The translations under genes and the position numbers were made by a program. The notes beneath the pieces were generated by a model. The model was not told the DNA's origin. It was given only the letters and a program-made list of their open reading frames with translations, and made no database searches. Below are positions 10,982-22,029 of a DNA stretch of 64,000 nt, in pieces. Source of the stretch: Plumapathes pennacea (taxonomy: Eukaryota > Cnidaria > Anthozoa > Antipatharia > Myriopathidae); contig OZ038464.1 of assembly GCA_964036295.1 (NCBI GenBank), forward strand, positions 1,058,501 through 1,122,500, written 5' to 3'. Numbering within the stretch: position 1 is the first letter of the stretch; every line of letters starts with the position of its first letter.

Positions 10982-11129
10982 CATGCTGAACCCAATTAAT
11001 TCTGGATATCTGGTCCAATGCAGCTATCTCTCGTCCATCCACAAATCCAGCTAGGAAAGCAAAAGCCGTAACAGCAACGCGAAATAAAGTTCTCATCCAA
11101 ATTATTCCAGTGCAACGCATCCCATCCAC
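10982..11129 (-). CDS. Candidate first exon of an unidentified minus-strand secreted protein
   Basis: Reading the minus strand from 11129, the frame contains MRTLFRVAVTAFAFLAGFVD, a good signal peptide (its own ATG is at 11096), then GREIAALDQISRIN. It reaches CAGCATG followed by a consensus donor GTAAGAGG at 10981. A paralogous copy at 37120-37267 has the same frame and donor with only a few substitutions (DGREI to DGRER, INW to INR). I could not identify a phase-compatible next exon within the block, so the gene may be incomplete or the exon spurious. The family is not recognised. Confidence 0.35.
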
Positions 11130-11170
11130 TGGTGTAATAACGGCTTTGACAAGTAATTGCTGTCACCCAG

Positions 11171-11193
11171 GGGGGGGGGGGGGGGGGGGGGGG
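11171..11193. repeat. Poly-G tract
   Basis: An uninterrupted G run of about 23 bases lies upstream (in minus-strand sense) of the candidate signal-peptide exon. The paralogous run at 37311-37334 is of similar length. Such runs can form G-quadruplexes and are length-unstable. Confidence 0.8.
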
Positions 11194-12659
11194 CATGTCG
11201 GCGTGGGAACTTCCTGTCTGTGACCTTTTCTGGGGTTAATTCAGCGATAACTGTCATCTGCGGTGTTTAGCGAAGGAAGTTTTCTTTCCGTCCCTCTCCG
11301 TGACGCTTTGTTTATGTAAAGTACCGAAGCAACACGAGAAATTCTTCTGTTCACCTGGGTGTCGCTGTGGGAAGCAGAATGCGCGTTGAACTCTGAAAAT
11401 AGACAAGGATAATGAAGGCGATTTCGATTAAACAAAATAAGGAGGAAAAAAAATGGAAAACCAGCTCTAAAGAGAACTAGATAGACAATGTCGGCGTGGA
11501 GAAATATGTATAACGTGGATCGACTAACGGTCGATGTGTGAAAGCTGGACGCCGTGAAACAATTTGAAGCTAGTTTTTCTAGCGCTAGCCTTCGTCTGAG
11601 CAAACAAACTAACAAAAAAAATTAAGTAAGGGTGGGGATGCTCGTCGTACTTCTTAGGGGACAAATTGGTATCGGTTTAATACGATGCAGAAAATCAAAC
11701 GCTGGAGTTTTTGTGTTCGTCAAAATCGATCTTTTACGCCACCAGACAGCACCAGACATTTAATAATGTCATACAATTTTGTACCTTTTACTGGCGGGCC
11801 AAAAAAAAAACTCGAATTTCGTTTGATATACTCCCAGAATTATTGCTAGAAATTGAATCGAGACGTCATCACGACTCCAACAAATATATGTTAAATTGCA
11901 TTGAGAGTCACCAGTCCTACTTAGTAAACCACAGTTTAATTTTCACTCTAATTGTCGTGACACGACACGACACGACACGACACACAAAATCAGGAGAAGT
12001 GGGCACAAAAACACTGGTACGGATTAAACTTGAAAGTCTTGTATTAAGAACGAATCCACGTGGACAACAGCAAAACTTAAATTTATAATAAATCCACCAG
12101 ATAACAGCTGCAACAATTCACATCCTAAAATTGTGGCCATTGATCAATTTTTATTCAATGAACAAAATTGAGTTTAATATTTAATGATAACAACGATCAA
12201 AATCAAATTTTTCCTTTCAAGTTTAAGCAGGGAAGAGATGTTTACTCGTAACAAAACTTGTAATTAACACAATTCGTTTCATAAGTTTGTATGTCCGAGT
12301 CTTTTAATAAAAATAAGGTTGTAATTCACAACAGTCGTCTCTGTGACGCATCCTTTATCCCGGGGGAAGCAACCAAAGGAATTTTGTGCAGGGAAACTCC
12401 GCCTAGAGATTAACCACCTTACAAATAAATTCCTATCAATAACGATCAATCGATATACCTCCAGTAAAACGTGCTCCTTTTGTATAACTTTAAGGGCAAA
12501 TAATAGAAAGAGCGAAACAAAAGTATGTAGCAGTGTGCAACGCGATGCTACATGAGATGGATGGAGCAACTGACTTGTCATCCATATGTATAAAAAACTT
12601 GTCCTTTGAGCGGAGCTGGTTGAGTTCCCCAGAACAATCCATTGTAAAGACACAACATT

Positions 12660-12910
12660 CCCCCCCCCCCCCCCCCTCCCCCTCCCCCTCCCCCTCCAGG
12701 GCCATATAGCGACTTTCAAAACTCAAGAGCAGAAAATATTAAGTGGCAAAAAATATTCTAAAGGAAACAATTTTAAATGTTTTTAAGAAATATAGACCTC
12801 CTTCGGACTATTGCGACGAAGCCATTCATTTTGTTTAACAAAAGCACATAAAAGAGAAAAGACGTATAGAAAGTAGCATTAGAAGACAATCTCGTATTTC
12901 ATTGTCAATA
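12660..12910 (+). promoter_or_regulatory. C-tract and putative promoter region of locus 3
   Basis: A run of about 17 C followed by a CCCCCTC repeat lies ~240 bp before the start codon. A TATA-like CATAAAAG at 12847-12854 lies 64 bp before it. The same arrangement precedes locus 9 (C run near 38830, CATAAAAG near 39018) and the orphan exons at 15354 and 41510. A degraded version precedes locus 8. Function is inferred from this conservation only. Confidence 0.35.
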
Positions 12911-14281
12911 ATGGATTGGCGAACAAACCTTGTTTCTCTCCTACTCTTCTCGCTGCCTTTTTCGTTGCAAGATTCCTCCAGAGAAATGTGCGGTGCATCA
13001 ATGCAGGACTATGCATTGCTTGGTTACAGCTTCGCTTCCTTCAACACAGGGAATTCGTTTTCTTGTGCTCACCGATGTTTGTCTCACGACCAGTGCAAGT
13101 CCTACAACTACGCCCTGTCCGGAGCACAGCAAGGTTTGTGTGAACTCAACAGTGTGGGGAGGGACGCTTCAAAACCTCTCCAGTACAGACCTGGCTTTGT
13201 GTTTGTTCAAGCTGTCATGAAACAGGTGAGTAGTGTCTCTGAAATAGGAAAATGACGAGTCATCAAAATAGGGATGATGATATTTTTTTAAACTAAGAAT
13301 CTATTAAAGGTTTGAGAAATTAAAGTTCTTTAGCAAACTCGGAGAGTAGCAATAGGAGAAAGAGATAAATATATAAATAGGAGAATACTCATAAAAATGA
13401 TTTTATAAAATATTGTTTCCCAAATGAAGCCACAATCTGTAATCCACTCTGCAGATTTTCTAGATGTTAGGTAATTAATCATATACTTCCACGCCTCTTC
13501 CGCCAGTCCTTTACGTTGTATCTCTCTTTCTCCTTCGTATTTGATCAGTTTATTCTCAGTCTTTTTTCGTTTAATTTCATCTTTTGTCTAAGCAAAAATT
13601 TTTTTCATGAATTTTTTTTTTTTTTTTTTGCAGCAAAACCCGCACAAGAGTTGCTTCGACCACTGGAAAGATGGCGCGCGGATTTCTGGAACGCTTCGCA
13701 TCCAGGAAGACAGTAACAACCCTTTTGACGTGTACTGCGACTTCGGCTCAGAGACCGGTTGGGTCTGGACCCTAGTCATGTCCCAAAGCCACAAAAACAG
13801 AGCGATGACAGAGTTCAGATCAACGCCATTTTTCACAAACTCTCCGGTGGACGAAGAAAATCCGAACTGGGAGGCGTACAGACTCTCGCTCGAGAAGATG
13901 AAACAGCTGAAGTCCCAGTCCACTCACTGGCGCGTCACCTGCAGTTTTCCCGCGCACGGCGTGGACTACACAGATTACGTGCGAGCCAACTTCACAGAGT
14001 TCAATCTACTGACTTTTGACAAAGAGAAGGTTTGCAAGAAAGTCGAACTCATGAACGTGCGAGGGCACAGCTGCACAGGATGTACGAGTGCTTGGTGGCA
14101 GAAATCTTCTGTATGGCTTCTTCATCACGACAGCGGTTTCCACATCTGTGAATTTGGGCGCACCGCTGGACATGTGTCCAGTGAAGACAACTTCGGGTTT
14201 TACGGCTCCACAAACCCCAAGTTCCGTTGTTCCAGCAGCGACGATTCGAACACAAATCACTGGTTTGGAAGACGCGTGTGA
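12911..14281 (+). CDS. Locus 3: secreted PAN/Apple + fibrinogen-like protein (MDWRTN subfamily), complete
   Basis: Exon 1 is 12911-13225 (105 codons). I chose the ATG giving MDWRTNLVSLLLFSLPFSL, a clean signal peptide, over the upstream non-ATG frame extension. Exon 2 is 13634-14281 (215 residues), after a 408-bp intron with CAG|GTGAGT and TTTTTTGCAG. The PAN-like part differs from locus 2 at its N-terminus (SSREMCGASMQDYALLGYSF) but is nearly identical from CKSYNYALSG onward. Exon 2 opens QNPHKSCFDHW. Its variable cassettes are FDKEKVCKKVE, WWQKSSVWLLHHDSGFHICEFG and FGFYGSTNPKF. All eight common FReD-region cysteines are present. Product 320 residues, predicted secreted. Confidence 0.9.
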
Positions 14282-15353
14282 GGAGCCGAGGCGACGGAGA
14301 TCGTTCAAGAAACTCTGTTACAACTGAGCCTTTTATCAAAAACAGAAGCTTTGAAAAGAACAGATACCACGAACTCCTGCAATCAACTGCAATGTGCACT
14401 GTTAAGCACAAACCAACCCTAAGAATTCAGCCCTCAGCATTTGTCGCACCTTTCAATGAAACTTAACAGTTGAGAGTTTTAAGGTTTTTTATTTTATTTT
14501 ATTTTATTTTTATTTTTGTCGGAATCGAGACCAGCTGCGACTTTAACAGCTACATGACAAATTTTATTAACGCAACTTAACTTGAAAATTATCTATAAAC
14601 CAACTCAACTCCAGCTGCCACAATTGTACAGTTCACATCCTAAAATTGTGGTCATTGTTCACCATGGATGAGTATTATTCAACAAACAAAACTGAGTTCA
14701 ATATTTAATGATAACAATAATCCAACTAAAATTTTTCTTTTCAAGTTTGCCAATAACAAAACCTATATCAACACAATTATTTTTTTTTAATAGTGAAGAT
14801 TCAGAAAATGGTAAATCCATGGCTTTTGTAGAAACCGGGATGCCATTCATAACAGTTTTTTAAAGTACTTATACAGTTTACCGGGGGAGACAAACAAAAC
14901 ACAATTTTGTGCGGAGACTCCGACTAGAGTTTGAACCCTTTACCCTTAATGTACCATCAATAACAATCATTGTTATACCTTAAAAGTGCACATTTTAAAT
15001 ACTCGTGCTCCAGAACACATTAAAAAGGCGAATAATACAATCAACAAAAAATAATTGTGCAAGCGTACAACGCAATGTTGCTATGACATAGATGGTACAA
15101 CCACCCCTCCCCCCCCCCCCCCCCCCCCCCCCCTCTCAGGGCCATATAGAGACAATCAAAACTAAACAGCATAAAATATTAAGTAGCAAAAAAGATTCTA
15201 AGCAAACAATTTTAAAAGTATTTAAAAATTAAAGACCTCCCTCGGAGATTACCACAAAGCCATTGATCTGCCTAACAAATAAAGCTACATAAAGGAGACA
15301 AGTCGTACAGAAAGTACCACACTACAAGACAATCTCGTACTTAGCTGTCAATA
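14282..15353. other. Intergenic: 3' flank of locus 3 and type-II upstream region
   Basis: The 3' flank matches those of loci 7 and 9 (CGAGACCAGCTGCGACT, then an AT-rich stretch). A C-run of about 22 bases at 15110-15133 precedes the orphan exon at 15354 by ~220 bp. There is no other coding signal. The equivalent stretch in duplication alpha copy 2 is 40456-41509. Confidence 0.55.
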
Positions 15354-15530
15354 ATGGAGTGGCCAACAAACCTGATTTCTCTTCTACTCTTCCCGCTGCT
15401 TTTTTCGATGCATAATTCCTCCAGAGAAATGTGCGGTGCATCAATGCAGGACCACGCCTTGCTTGGCTACAGCTTCGCTTCCTTCAACACAAAGAATTCT
15501 TCTTCTTGTGCTCATCAAATATTGTCATAA
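15354..15530 (+). pseudogene. Orphan truncated exon 1 (MEWPTN type), copy 1
   Basis: The frame encodes a signal peptide (MEWPTNLISLLLFPLLFS) and the first ~30 residues of a PAN-like domain up to SSSCAHQILS, then TAA. At CATCAAATATTGTCATAAG it leaves the exon homology and joins sequence like the 5' flank of locus 6. It therefore lacks the core PAN cysteines and exon 2. It sits 83 bp upstream of the locus 4 ATG. An identical breakpoint exists in 41510-41686, so the deletion predates duplication alpha. Confidence 0.75.
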
Positions 15531-15613
15531 GTTGGACCAGTTGAGTTGCTAAAGTGACCTACTTGACGAGTTAAACAACGCAAGCAACGCTATTTCACAT
15601 CTCGTTGTTCAAC

Positions 15614-17476
15614 ATGTTGACACATCGAACAAAATTAGTTTTTCTCCTCCTCATTTCGTTGCCATTTTCGTTCCAACAATCTTGCGAGTCTTTCAGCGGC
15701 GTGGAGATACGCGACTATGCTATGCTTGGTTACAGCTTCGACTCCTCCAACAAAGGAGATTCGTATTCTTGTGCTCACCGATGTTTGTCTCACGACCAGT
15801 GTAAGTCCTACAACTACGCCCTGTCCGGAGCACAGCAAGGTTTGTGTGAACTCAACAGTGCGGGGAGGGACGCTTCAAAACCTCTCCAGTACAGACCTGG
15901 CTTTGTGTTTGTTCAAGCTGTCATGAAACAGGTGAGTAGTGTCTCTGAAAAAAGATCATGACGCGTCATCAAACAGAGTTGATGTTTTTAAACTAACGGT
16001 TTAAGAAATTAAAGTTCTTCAGTAAACTGGGAGAGTAGGAATAGATAAAGGGAGAATACTTTAGGAGAATAAGATATCAACTAATTCTGTAAATTATTGT
16101 TTGCGATCTGAAGCTATATTCTGCTAAGCTAGACGATGCATCCGCGTTATTTCCATTTCGTTATATTTACTTGAGAGAGTCCTTTTTTCTGGGCTAATAT
16201 TGTCAGCGCATACTTTTAAACCAAAAGATATGGATTCCTTTTTGTTACCCACATCAAATGCTGTCCTAGAATGTTGTTAAAATACTTTTAGGAAAATAGA
16301 AAAAAAGATCAGGAATATCTCATAAATATAACACCCTTTAGGCCTTGTAAATATTTAATCGTATCCTTCCACGCCTCTTCCACTAGTCCTTTTCGTTGTG
16401 TGTGTCTCTCTGTTCTTTATTTTATTTGTTAAATCTTAGTCTTGAGTAGTCAAATTTCATCTTTTGTCAAAGCAAAACAGCCCTACAACTACGCCCTGTC
16501 CGGAGCACAGCAAGGTTTGTGTGAACTCAACAGTGCGAGGAGGGACGCTTCAAAACCTCTCCAGTACAGACCTGGCTTTGTGTTTGTTCAAGCTGTCATG
16601 AAACGGGTGAGTAGCGTCTCTGAAATAAGACCTTCATTTTGTCAGAAGAATGAATTTTTCAACTTGAAGTTCTTGATTCCCTTTCGTTACGAACGTCAAA
16701 CGTCATCTCATATTTTAATATTTATTTTATTTCTTAAAAGAATGCCGTTAAAAAAGCAAAGCAAAGTAAAATTACTACCCTTATAGTATACTTCCAAGCC
16801 CCTTTGAAAGAACCTTACAGACCTTGGTTGCCTTTAGAAATAAGAATGACTTTTTTTTCTTTTTCAGAGAAGCACCCACAGAAGATGGAGCGCGGATCTC
16901 TGGAACGTTTCGCATCCAGGAGACAGTAACAACCCTTTTGACGTGTACTGCGACTTCGGCTCAGAGACCGGATGGGTCTGGACACTGGTCATGTCCCAGA
17001 GCCACAAAGACAGAGCGAGGATAGAGTTCAGATCAACACCATTTTTTTACAAACGCGCCGGTGAACGAAGAAAATCCAAACTGGGAGGCTTACAGACTCT
17101 CACTCAAGAAGATGAAACATCTGAAGTGCCAGTCCACTCACCGGCGCGCCACCTGCAGTTTTTCCGCACACGGCGTGGACTACACAGATTACGTGCGAGC
17201 CAAGTTCGACCCTCTGACTTTTGGAAGACAGAAAGTATGCAAGAAAGTCGAATACATGAATGTGCGAAGGCACAGCTGTACAGTGTTTGGTGGCAGATAT
17301 CTTCTAAAGAATTTCTTCGTCACGACAGCTCTTTTGCCCTTTGTCAGTTTGGAAGAACCCCTGGACATGTGTACAGTGAAGACAACTTCGGGTTATACGG
17401 CTTCACAAACCCCAACTTCCGTTGTTCCAGCAGCGACAATGCCAACACAAATCACTGGTTTGGAAGACGCGTGTGA
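15614..17476 (+). pseudogene. Locus 4: rearranged PAN/Apple + fibrinogen-like gene with compensated frameshifts
   Basis: Exon 1 (15614-15931, MLTHRTK type, 106 codons) is intact, with donor GTGAGT. At about 16481 the intron fuses to the 3' half of another exon 1 (to 16606, with its own GTGAGT donor). Exon 2 starts at 16868 after TTTTTCAG. Relative to siblings it has lost 20 bp at its 5' end, then 1 bp (frame regained at DSNNPFDVYC). It gains one T near 17047 (frame lost), loses 9 bp in frame and loses 10 bp near 17285, regaining the sibling frame at VWWQ. The frame 16868-17476 therefore stays open (202 residues), although about 80 residues are out of the family frame. The CFDHW start and several cysteines are missing. 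Splicing 15931 to 16868 would still give a full-length open product, so expression cannot be excluded, but loss of the normal fold is likely. Confidence 0.75.
16481..16606 (+). pseudogene. Partial exon 1 fragment fused into the intron of locus 4
   Basis: The fragment encodes YNYALSGAQQGLCELNSARR onward to AVMKR, the C-terminal half of the PAN-like domain, followed by GTGAGT at 16607. It begins directly after the intronic text AGCAAAACAG, which in loci 1 and 10 continues as intron (CCCTTG). The junction shares CCCT with that intron. The preceding CAG could act as a weak acceptor in phase 0, which would insert 42 codons. No independent start exists. Confidence 0.7.
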
Positions 17477-17864
17477 GTCGGCTCAAACAACTACTTTGGA
17501 GTTTTTAGTCTCAGCTAAGGCTATTCAAAGCCTTGTGTAGATTTCTCGTATAAAAGAGTACCACCAATTTGTTTGTCGTAAAGAATAGAACAATTCCCGA
17601 GAAGAGGGGAGTGGGGGGGAGCATTTTTATTGTTTTCCAGAGCGATCCTCTGTATCTCAATGTTTATCTTGGAGACGTCAACACCAAGCACCACCCCTAT
17701 ATATTTCAAACCTCCTTCCCTCTAAAAACTAAAACAATGAAACAATGCAGGTACTTTTAGCTGTTAGTCCAATGCGGAAAATGAAAAATGTAAAATGACT
17801 TCTTTTTTATATTTGGACTTTGTTTGTGAACACAAGAAGAGATAAAGTGCAGCAGGTAGATCTC

Positions 17865-17870
17865 AATAAA
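17865..17870 (+). promoter_or_regulatory. Candidate polyadenylation signal of locus 4 3' flank
   Basis: AATAAA is followed by a GT-rich stretch (GTAATGTTGTTTTG). The same site is conserved at 59740-59745 downstream of locus 13. At loci 2 and 8 the homologous text is CCATAAAAC. It lies about 390 bp after the stop codon. Confidence 0.4.
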
Positions 17871-18784
17871 ACAGTGTAAGCTTCACGTTGTAATGTTGTT
17901 TTGCTATATGCAAGTCTGCGCCTGCGCATATTACAAACTCCCACGCAAAACGGAAGGATTGGCCTGCGTCACTTGAATTGCCAAGGTGACGAAGCGAAAA
18001 CTAGCTGGGCTCACACTCTTAAGATTAAATTTTTACCAGCTCACACCCAAGCGTCTCGAGAGACACTTCGGCCCAACCATTCAGAAGAAAAATAATGTGG
18101 GAGTGACGAATTAAAGTGATTGTGTAATAAAAGCCTGTATTCCACGCGTGGAAACCAAGTGGCAAGAGATATGCGTCAGAAGCACGAGGGGAAGGAATTT
18201 TTCTAAACTTTGTGCTCACGATTGTGTCGAGTCTGATTCCAATCTCTACATTATTTGCCGCCAAAAGGCCGAGAGAAAAGATTTCTGTGGTTAATCCTGG
18301 GTTAGCTTAATCGATCTTTGAACAACACGGCACGACAGATGTATTGCTCCAGCGAGCAAGATTAAACAATTAAAATTGTAAAGGTAAACATATAGCGGAG
18401 CACAAACAACCCACTCATTCAAAGCAAGCTGAGAACTGATGATTACCAATCACAAATGTTTGTGTGTTATATAAGACTGGAACTGGCTCCCCAGTGTACT
18501 AAGCCCGGTCAAGTAGAGTATATTTGGCGCTCTATCTACTATATTGACGCGTACCAGTGCAGCATAGTCAAGCGTTTCATGTGATTCTACCGGGACTTAT
18601 AAATTATAGCCCACATAATTTTCTTTTTGCAACCTGCGTTTCCAATAATTGACAATTCGTGCACGCAATTTTCAAGCATATTATTTATCTTCTGTTCTTA
18701 TTTTGGGAAGCGGCTTTTCGCCAAAGGAAGCAATTCACAAAAAAGGGGTCTAACTGCCATTTCATATTTATTATATATTATTTA

Positions 18785-19090
18785 TTTTGACTTCGTCGGC
18801 GTTGGGAAAATCGTGTATAATGAATCGACTAGGAGTCGATGTGTAAAACCCATACGCCGTAAAAAAAATTCAAGCTGACGTTTGGAGTGCTTGCCACTCG
18901 TCGGCACAAGAGTCAATATGACAAAAAGGTATTATGGCTTTCGAACTGAGAGTCAAAGACCTGTATCGCGATTTCGTCGCAATATGTAATACCTCTCGAA
19001 GGTTCTTTCAAGAATCAACTGTATTGCCTACAGGCTTTATGCCGTTTAAATTATTAATTCGCATAAAAAAATAATAGCTGAAGCGAAACA
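18785..19090 (+). pseudogene. Decayed coding-like segment (copy 3 of 5)
   Basis: This is the same NEST...RCVK segment as at 3181, with its own indels (AAAAAAAATTC in place of AAAAAGTTTG, and ACAAAAAGG after CAATATGAC). The ending differs too (the codons before the terminal stop have changed), so it cannot encode the product seen in the other copies. Confidence 0.3.
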
Positions 19091-20431
19091 GTGTAGAAAA
19101 TGATGTGCTGCTATAACAGTGCAATCACTATAAGAATTTTGTGGCCATCGAGTTACAGTCACCAGTAACATGGCCACACAAAAGTTTTAGGCGCGGATCC
19201 AACATTAATTTCGTATGTAATTACATCGATGACTTCCTCTGTTTCGACACCAATCCCAATTTCACATAAAAATGAGTTTGACTTACATGAAACTGAAAAA
19301 GTTAAAATAGAACTAAATGATTCACACTACTGAAAAAATTTATAGATATTCTTACACTTCGGTACATAATAGAGGCAATGAATATGGTGTATTAAACATC
19401 TGTTTACAGCCAATTAACTGTCTGGAACACAAAATCAATTAAAAAGTTGATCGTCAAGCAGTTAAGAAACCACGCAAACGCTGCTAAGGTTACTTCTTAA
19501 ATTAACCTGGTGTTTATCTCTCGAGTAATTAACAAAATTATATAAGTTTTAGTTTTAACTTTTAGTTTCAACATTTTCCATCAGTCAAATTTGTTTATGC
19601 AGAACTCAGACTAAAAGGTATTTTACAATTATACTGATGTAAACCTAAAAATTGGTGTTATTATTATGACTATTATTATGATTAAAGTAACGTCAAGATG
19701 GGAACACAAAAATGAAAACCATGAAAAAAAAATTAACAACGACAATCAAACACCGACGGCCAGGGTTTTTTTCCGTCTTAGTATGGCCATGCACGTATCG
19801 CGTTTAAGAAAAGATCACGAAATTTGATGCCAGCTCATACTTGCGTGGTGTCATATTTCACCCCTACCCTCCCTTCCCCCACCTCCCCATAACGGCCGCC
19901 TCAGTACAACGGACAGTAACCTTTGTCTCTAGGTATCCGTTTTAGAGAGGTTCAACTGTAACTGAAGAATATCTCGTTTGTTTTGTTTTCTGGTCTGATT
20001 AAGCATACCCAAAAATTATTAAACAAAGAAAACAAACTATTAACTTGAAGACCAGCCAAGAAAAAGTAATTAATATAGCAAACGTTGAAAAATAAAACTA
20101 CCGACCTGATATAAAAATATCAGAATGTGTGTGTATCAGAATGTGTATCCAAACACATTCGCAAACACTGCACTCAGTGAGCACATAATAAATTTGGCCG
20201 CTATTTTTACTTGTTTTATCCTTCTGTTAAAAACATCGAATCTCACTTAGAAAACAATTAGTACAATCTATAAACGTGTTTGAAAACACCAAACGTATTA
20301 TTGACCAAAATTTACATACAGCCAATCATACCGCCTTCTGTAGTGCCAAATCAAATTATCATCGGCCGGAGTCACCAACAAAATTTTGAAATGACAGAGC
20401 CCATAACTTTCTAAACCCACTGTATAGAAAG

Positions 20432-20477
20432 TATAAACTGGCTGACTGAGAGGCTATTTCACAACTCGTTCTTCAAC
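20432..20477 (+). promoter_or_regulatory. Putative core promoter of locus 5
   Basis: TATAAA at 20432-20437 lies 46 bp before the ATG, exactly as at locus 2. At locus 14 the homologous hexamer reads TTTAAA. It is followed by the conserved CTATTTCACAACTCGTTCTT block. Confidence 0.4.
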
Positions 20478-21794
20478 ATGTCGCGCAATCGCGCAAAACT
20501 ATTGGTTTTTCTCCTCCTCACCTCGTTGCCATTTTCGTTCCAACAATCCTGCGATTTTTTCAGCGGTGTTAAGGTTCACAACTACGCGCTGCTTGGTTAC
20601 AGCTTCGACTCCATCAACACAGGAGATTCGTTTTCTTGTTCTCATCGATGTTTGTCTCACGACCAGTGTAAGTCCTACAACTACGCCCTGTCCGGAGCAC
20701 AGCAAGGTTTGTGTGAACTCAACAGTGCGGGGAGGGACGCTTCAAAACCTCTCCAGTACAGACCTGGCTTTGTGTTTGTCGGAGCGGTCCCGAAACAGGT
20801 GAGTAGCGTCTCTGAAATAAGACCGAAAAAATGAAGACAAATTCTGAAATTCACTCGACCCATTTTGTCAAAAGAATGAATATTTTCAACCTGAAGTTTT
20901 ATATTTCGTTACGAACATCAAACGCCATCTTATCTTGAGAGCGCTGTTAGAAAGGATTTTGAAAAATCAGCTCAGCAATATCGCAAAGTAAAATTACTAC
21001 CCTTTAAGTGTTGTTAATAATTAATAGTATACTTCCATGCCTTTTCAACTAAGGGCTCTTACAGACCTTGCTTGCCTTAGAAATGAGAATGAACCTTTTT
21101 TCTTTTTTTTCTTTCTTTTTTTTTTTTTTTTTTTCTTTTTTCTTTTCAGAAAAACACCCACAAGAGTTGTTTCGACCACTGGAAAGATGGAGCGCGGATC
21201 TCTGGAACGTTTCGCATCCAGGAAGACAGTAACAACCCTTTTCACGTATACTGCGACTTCGGCTCAGAGACCGAATGGGTCTGGACATTAGTCATGTCCC
21301 AAAGCCACAAAAACAGAGCGATGTCAGAGTTCAGATCAACGCCGTTTTTCACAAACTCTCCGGTGGACGCAGAAAATCTGAACTGGGAGGCTTACAGACT
21401 CTCACTCGAGAACATGAAACATCTGAAGTCCCAGTCCACTCACTGGCGCGCCACCTGCAGTTTTCCCGCGCACGGCGTGGACCACACAGATTACGTGCGA
21501 GCCAAGTTCACACAGTTCGATTTACTGATTTTTGACAAAAAGAAGGTTTGCAAGAAAGTCGAACGCATGAATGTGCGAGGCCACAGCTGCACAGGATGTA
21601 CGAGTGCTTGGTGGCAGCTATCTGATCAATCTCTTCATCACGACAGCTCTACCAACAGTTGTGGGTTTGGAAGCATCGCTGGACATGTGTCCACTGAAGA
21701 CAACTTCGGGTTTTACGGCTCCACAAACCCTCAGTTCCGTTGTTCCAGTAGCGACAATTCCAGCACAAATCACTGGTTTGGAAGACGGGTGTGA
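20478..21794 (+). CDS. Locus 5: secreted PAN/Apple + fibrinogen-like protein, complete
   Basis: Exon 1 is 20478-20798 (107 codons) and exon 2 is 21150-21794 (214 residues), with a 351-bp intron whose acceptor lies behind a T-rich tract of about 50 bases. Exon 1 is a close copy of locus 2 (MSRNRAKLLVF, then QQSCDFFSGVKVHNY). Exon 2 carries two changes at otherwise conserved signature positions: PFDVYCDFG reads PFHVYCDFG, and ETGWVW reads ETEWVW. Variable cassettes are FTQFDLLIFDKKKVCKK, WWQLSDQSLHHDSSTNSCGFG and STEDNFGFYGSTNPQF. In the CEFG motif the Glu is Gly. The frame is intact, but these substitutions may alter the fold or specificity. Confidence 0.88.
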
Positions 21795-22029
21795 GGAGCC
21801 GCGGCGACGGACATTGTTCAAGAAACTCTGTTACAGCTGAGCCTTTTATCAAAAACAGAAGCTTTGAAGAAAGCACTAAACTACGAACTCCGCAAAACAG
21901 CACTGTGGGATTATAATTCCACTATCGCACCTTTCAGTACAATAGTTGAGGGTTTGAAGTGTTTCCTGTTTGCACATGACCGCTATCACCACTAGTGAGA
22001 AGAACTCAGTGCACTTCCGAAAGTCGACG

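Larger units (their letters stand above)
9611..12910. other. Intergenic region downstream of Penelope element and upstream of locus 3
   Basis: Positions 9611-10765 are a partial copy of module beta (compare 26270-27420 and 55030-56215). They carry a minus-strand AAGATGGCGG element at about 10170 and a candidate minus-strand splice donor after GGGAGAATTGAAG at about 10013. The minus-strand exon at 10982-11129 follows, then a G-run at 11171-11193, a divergent piece of the NEST-type segment around 11505-11600, a (CGACA)n microsatellite near 11960-11985 and a C-run at 12660-12676. I see no confidently coding + strand gene. Confidence 0.5.
6240..16480. repeat. Segmental duplication alpha, copy 1
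   Basis: The block aligns collinearly with 32390-42640. Corresponding landmarks are offset by 26.15 kb at both ends: the stop codons of loci 2 and 8 differ by 26153, and the starts of loci 4 and 10 by 26156. It starts inside exon 2 of locus 2, includes a Penelope-like element, locus 3 and an orphan exon 1, and ends within the intron of locus 4, where copy 1 jumps to another exon. Long stretches such as 6540-10900 are nearly identical to the second copy. Confidence 0.85.
17477..20477. other. 3' flank of locus 4 and intergenic module gamma upstream of locus 5
   Basis: The 3' flank resembles that of loci 2 and 8 and contains AATAAA at 17865-17870. From 17880 it is module gamma without the palindromic insertion seen in the locus 2 copy (empty site near 19335). 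It includes the decayed coding-like segment at 18785-19090. No intact gene is seen. Confidence 0.6.
17880..20477. repeat. Intergenic module gamma, copy upstream of locus 5
   Basis: It is collinear with 1900-5206 and 59780-62277. It serves as the empty-site reference for the palindromic element at 3711-4080 and for the short GATA insertion at 60379-60420. Confidence 0.75.

Noticed and set aside
10996-11196. Minus-strand frame beginning with a run of prolines
   Set aside because: The prolines are only a translation of the poly-G tract on the plus strand. The frame overlaps the better-supported signal-peptide frame.
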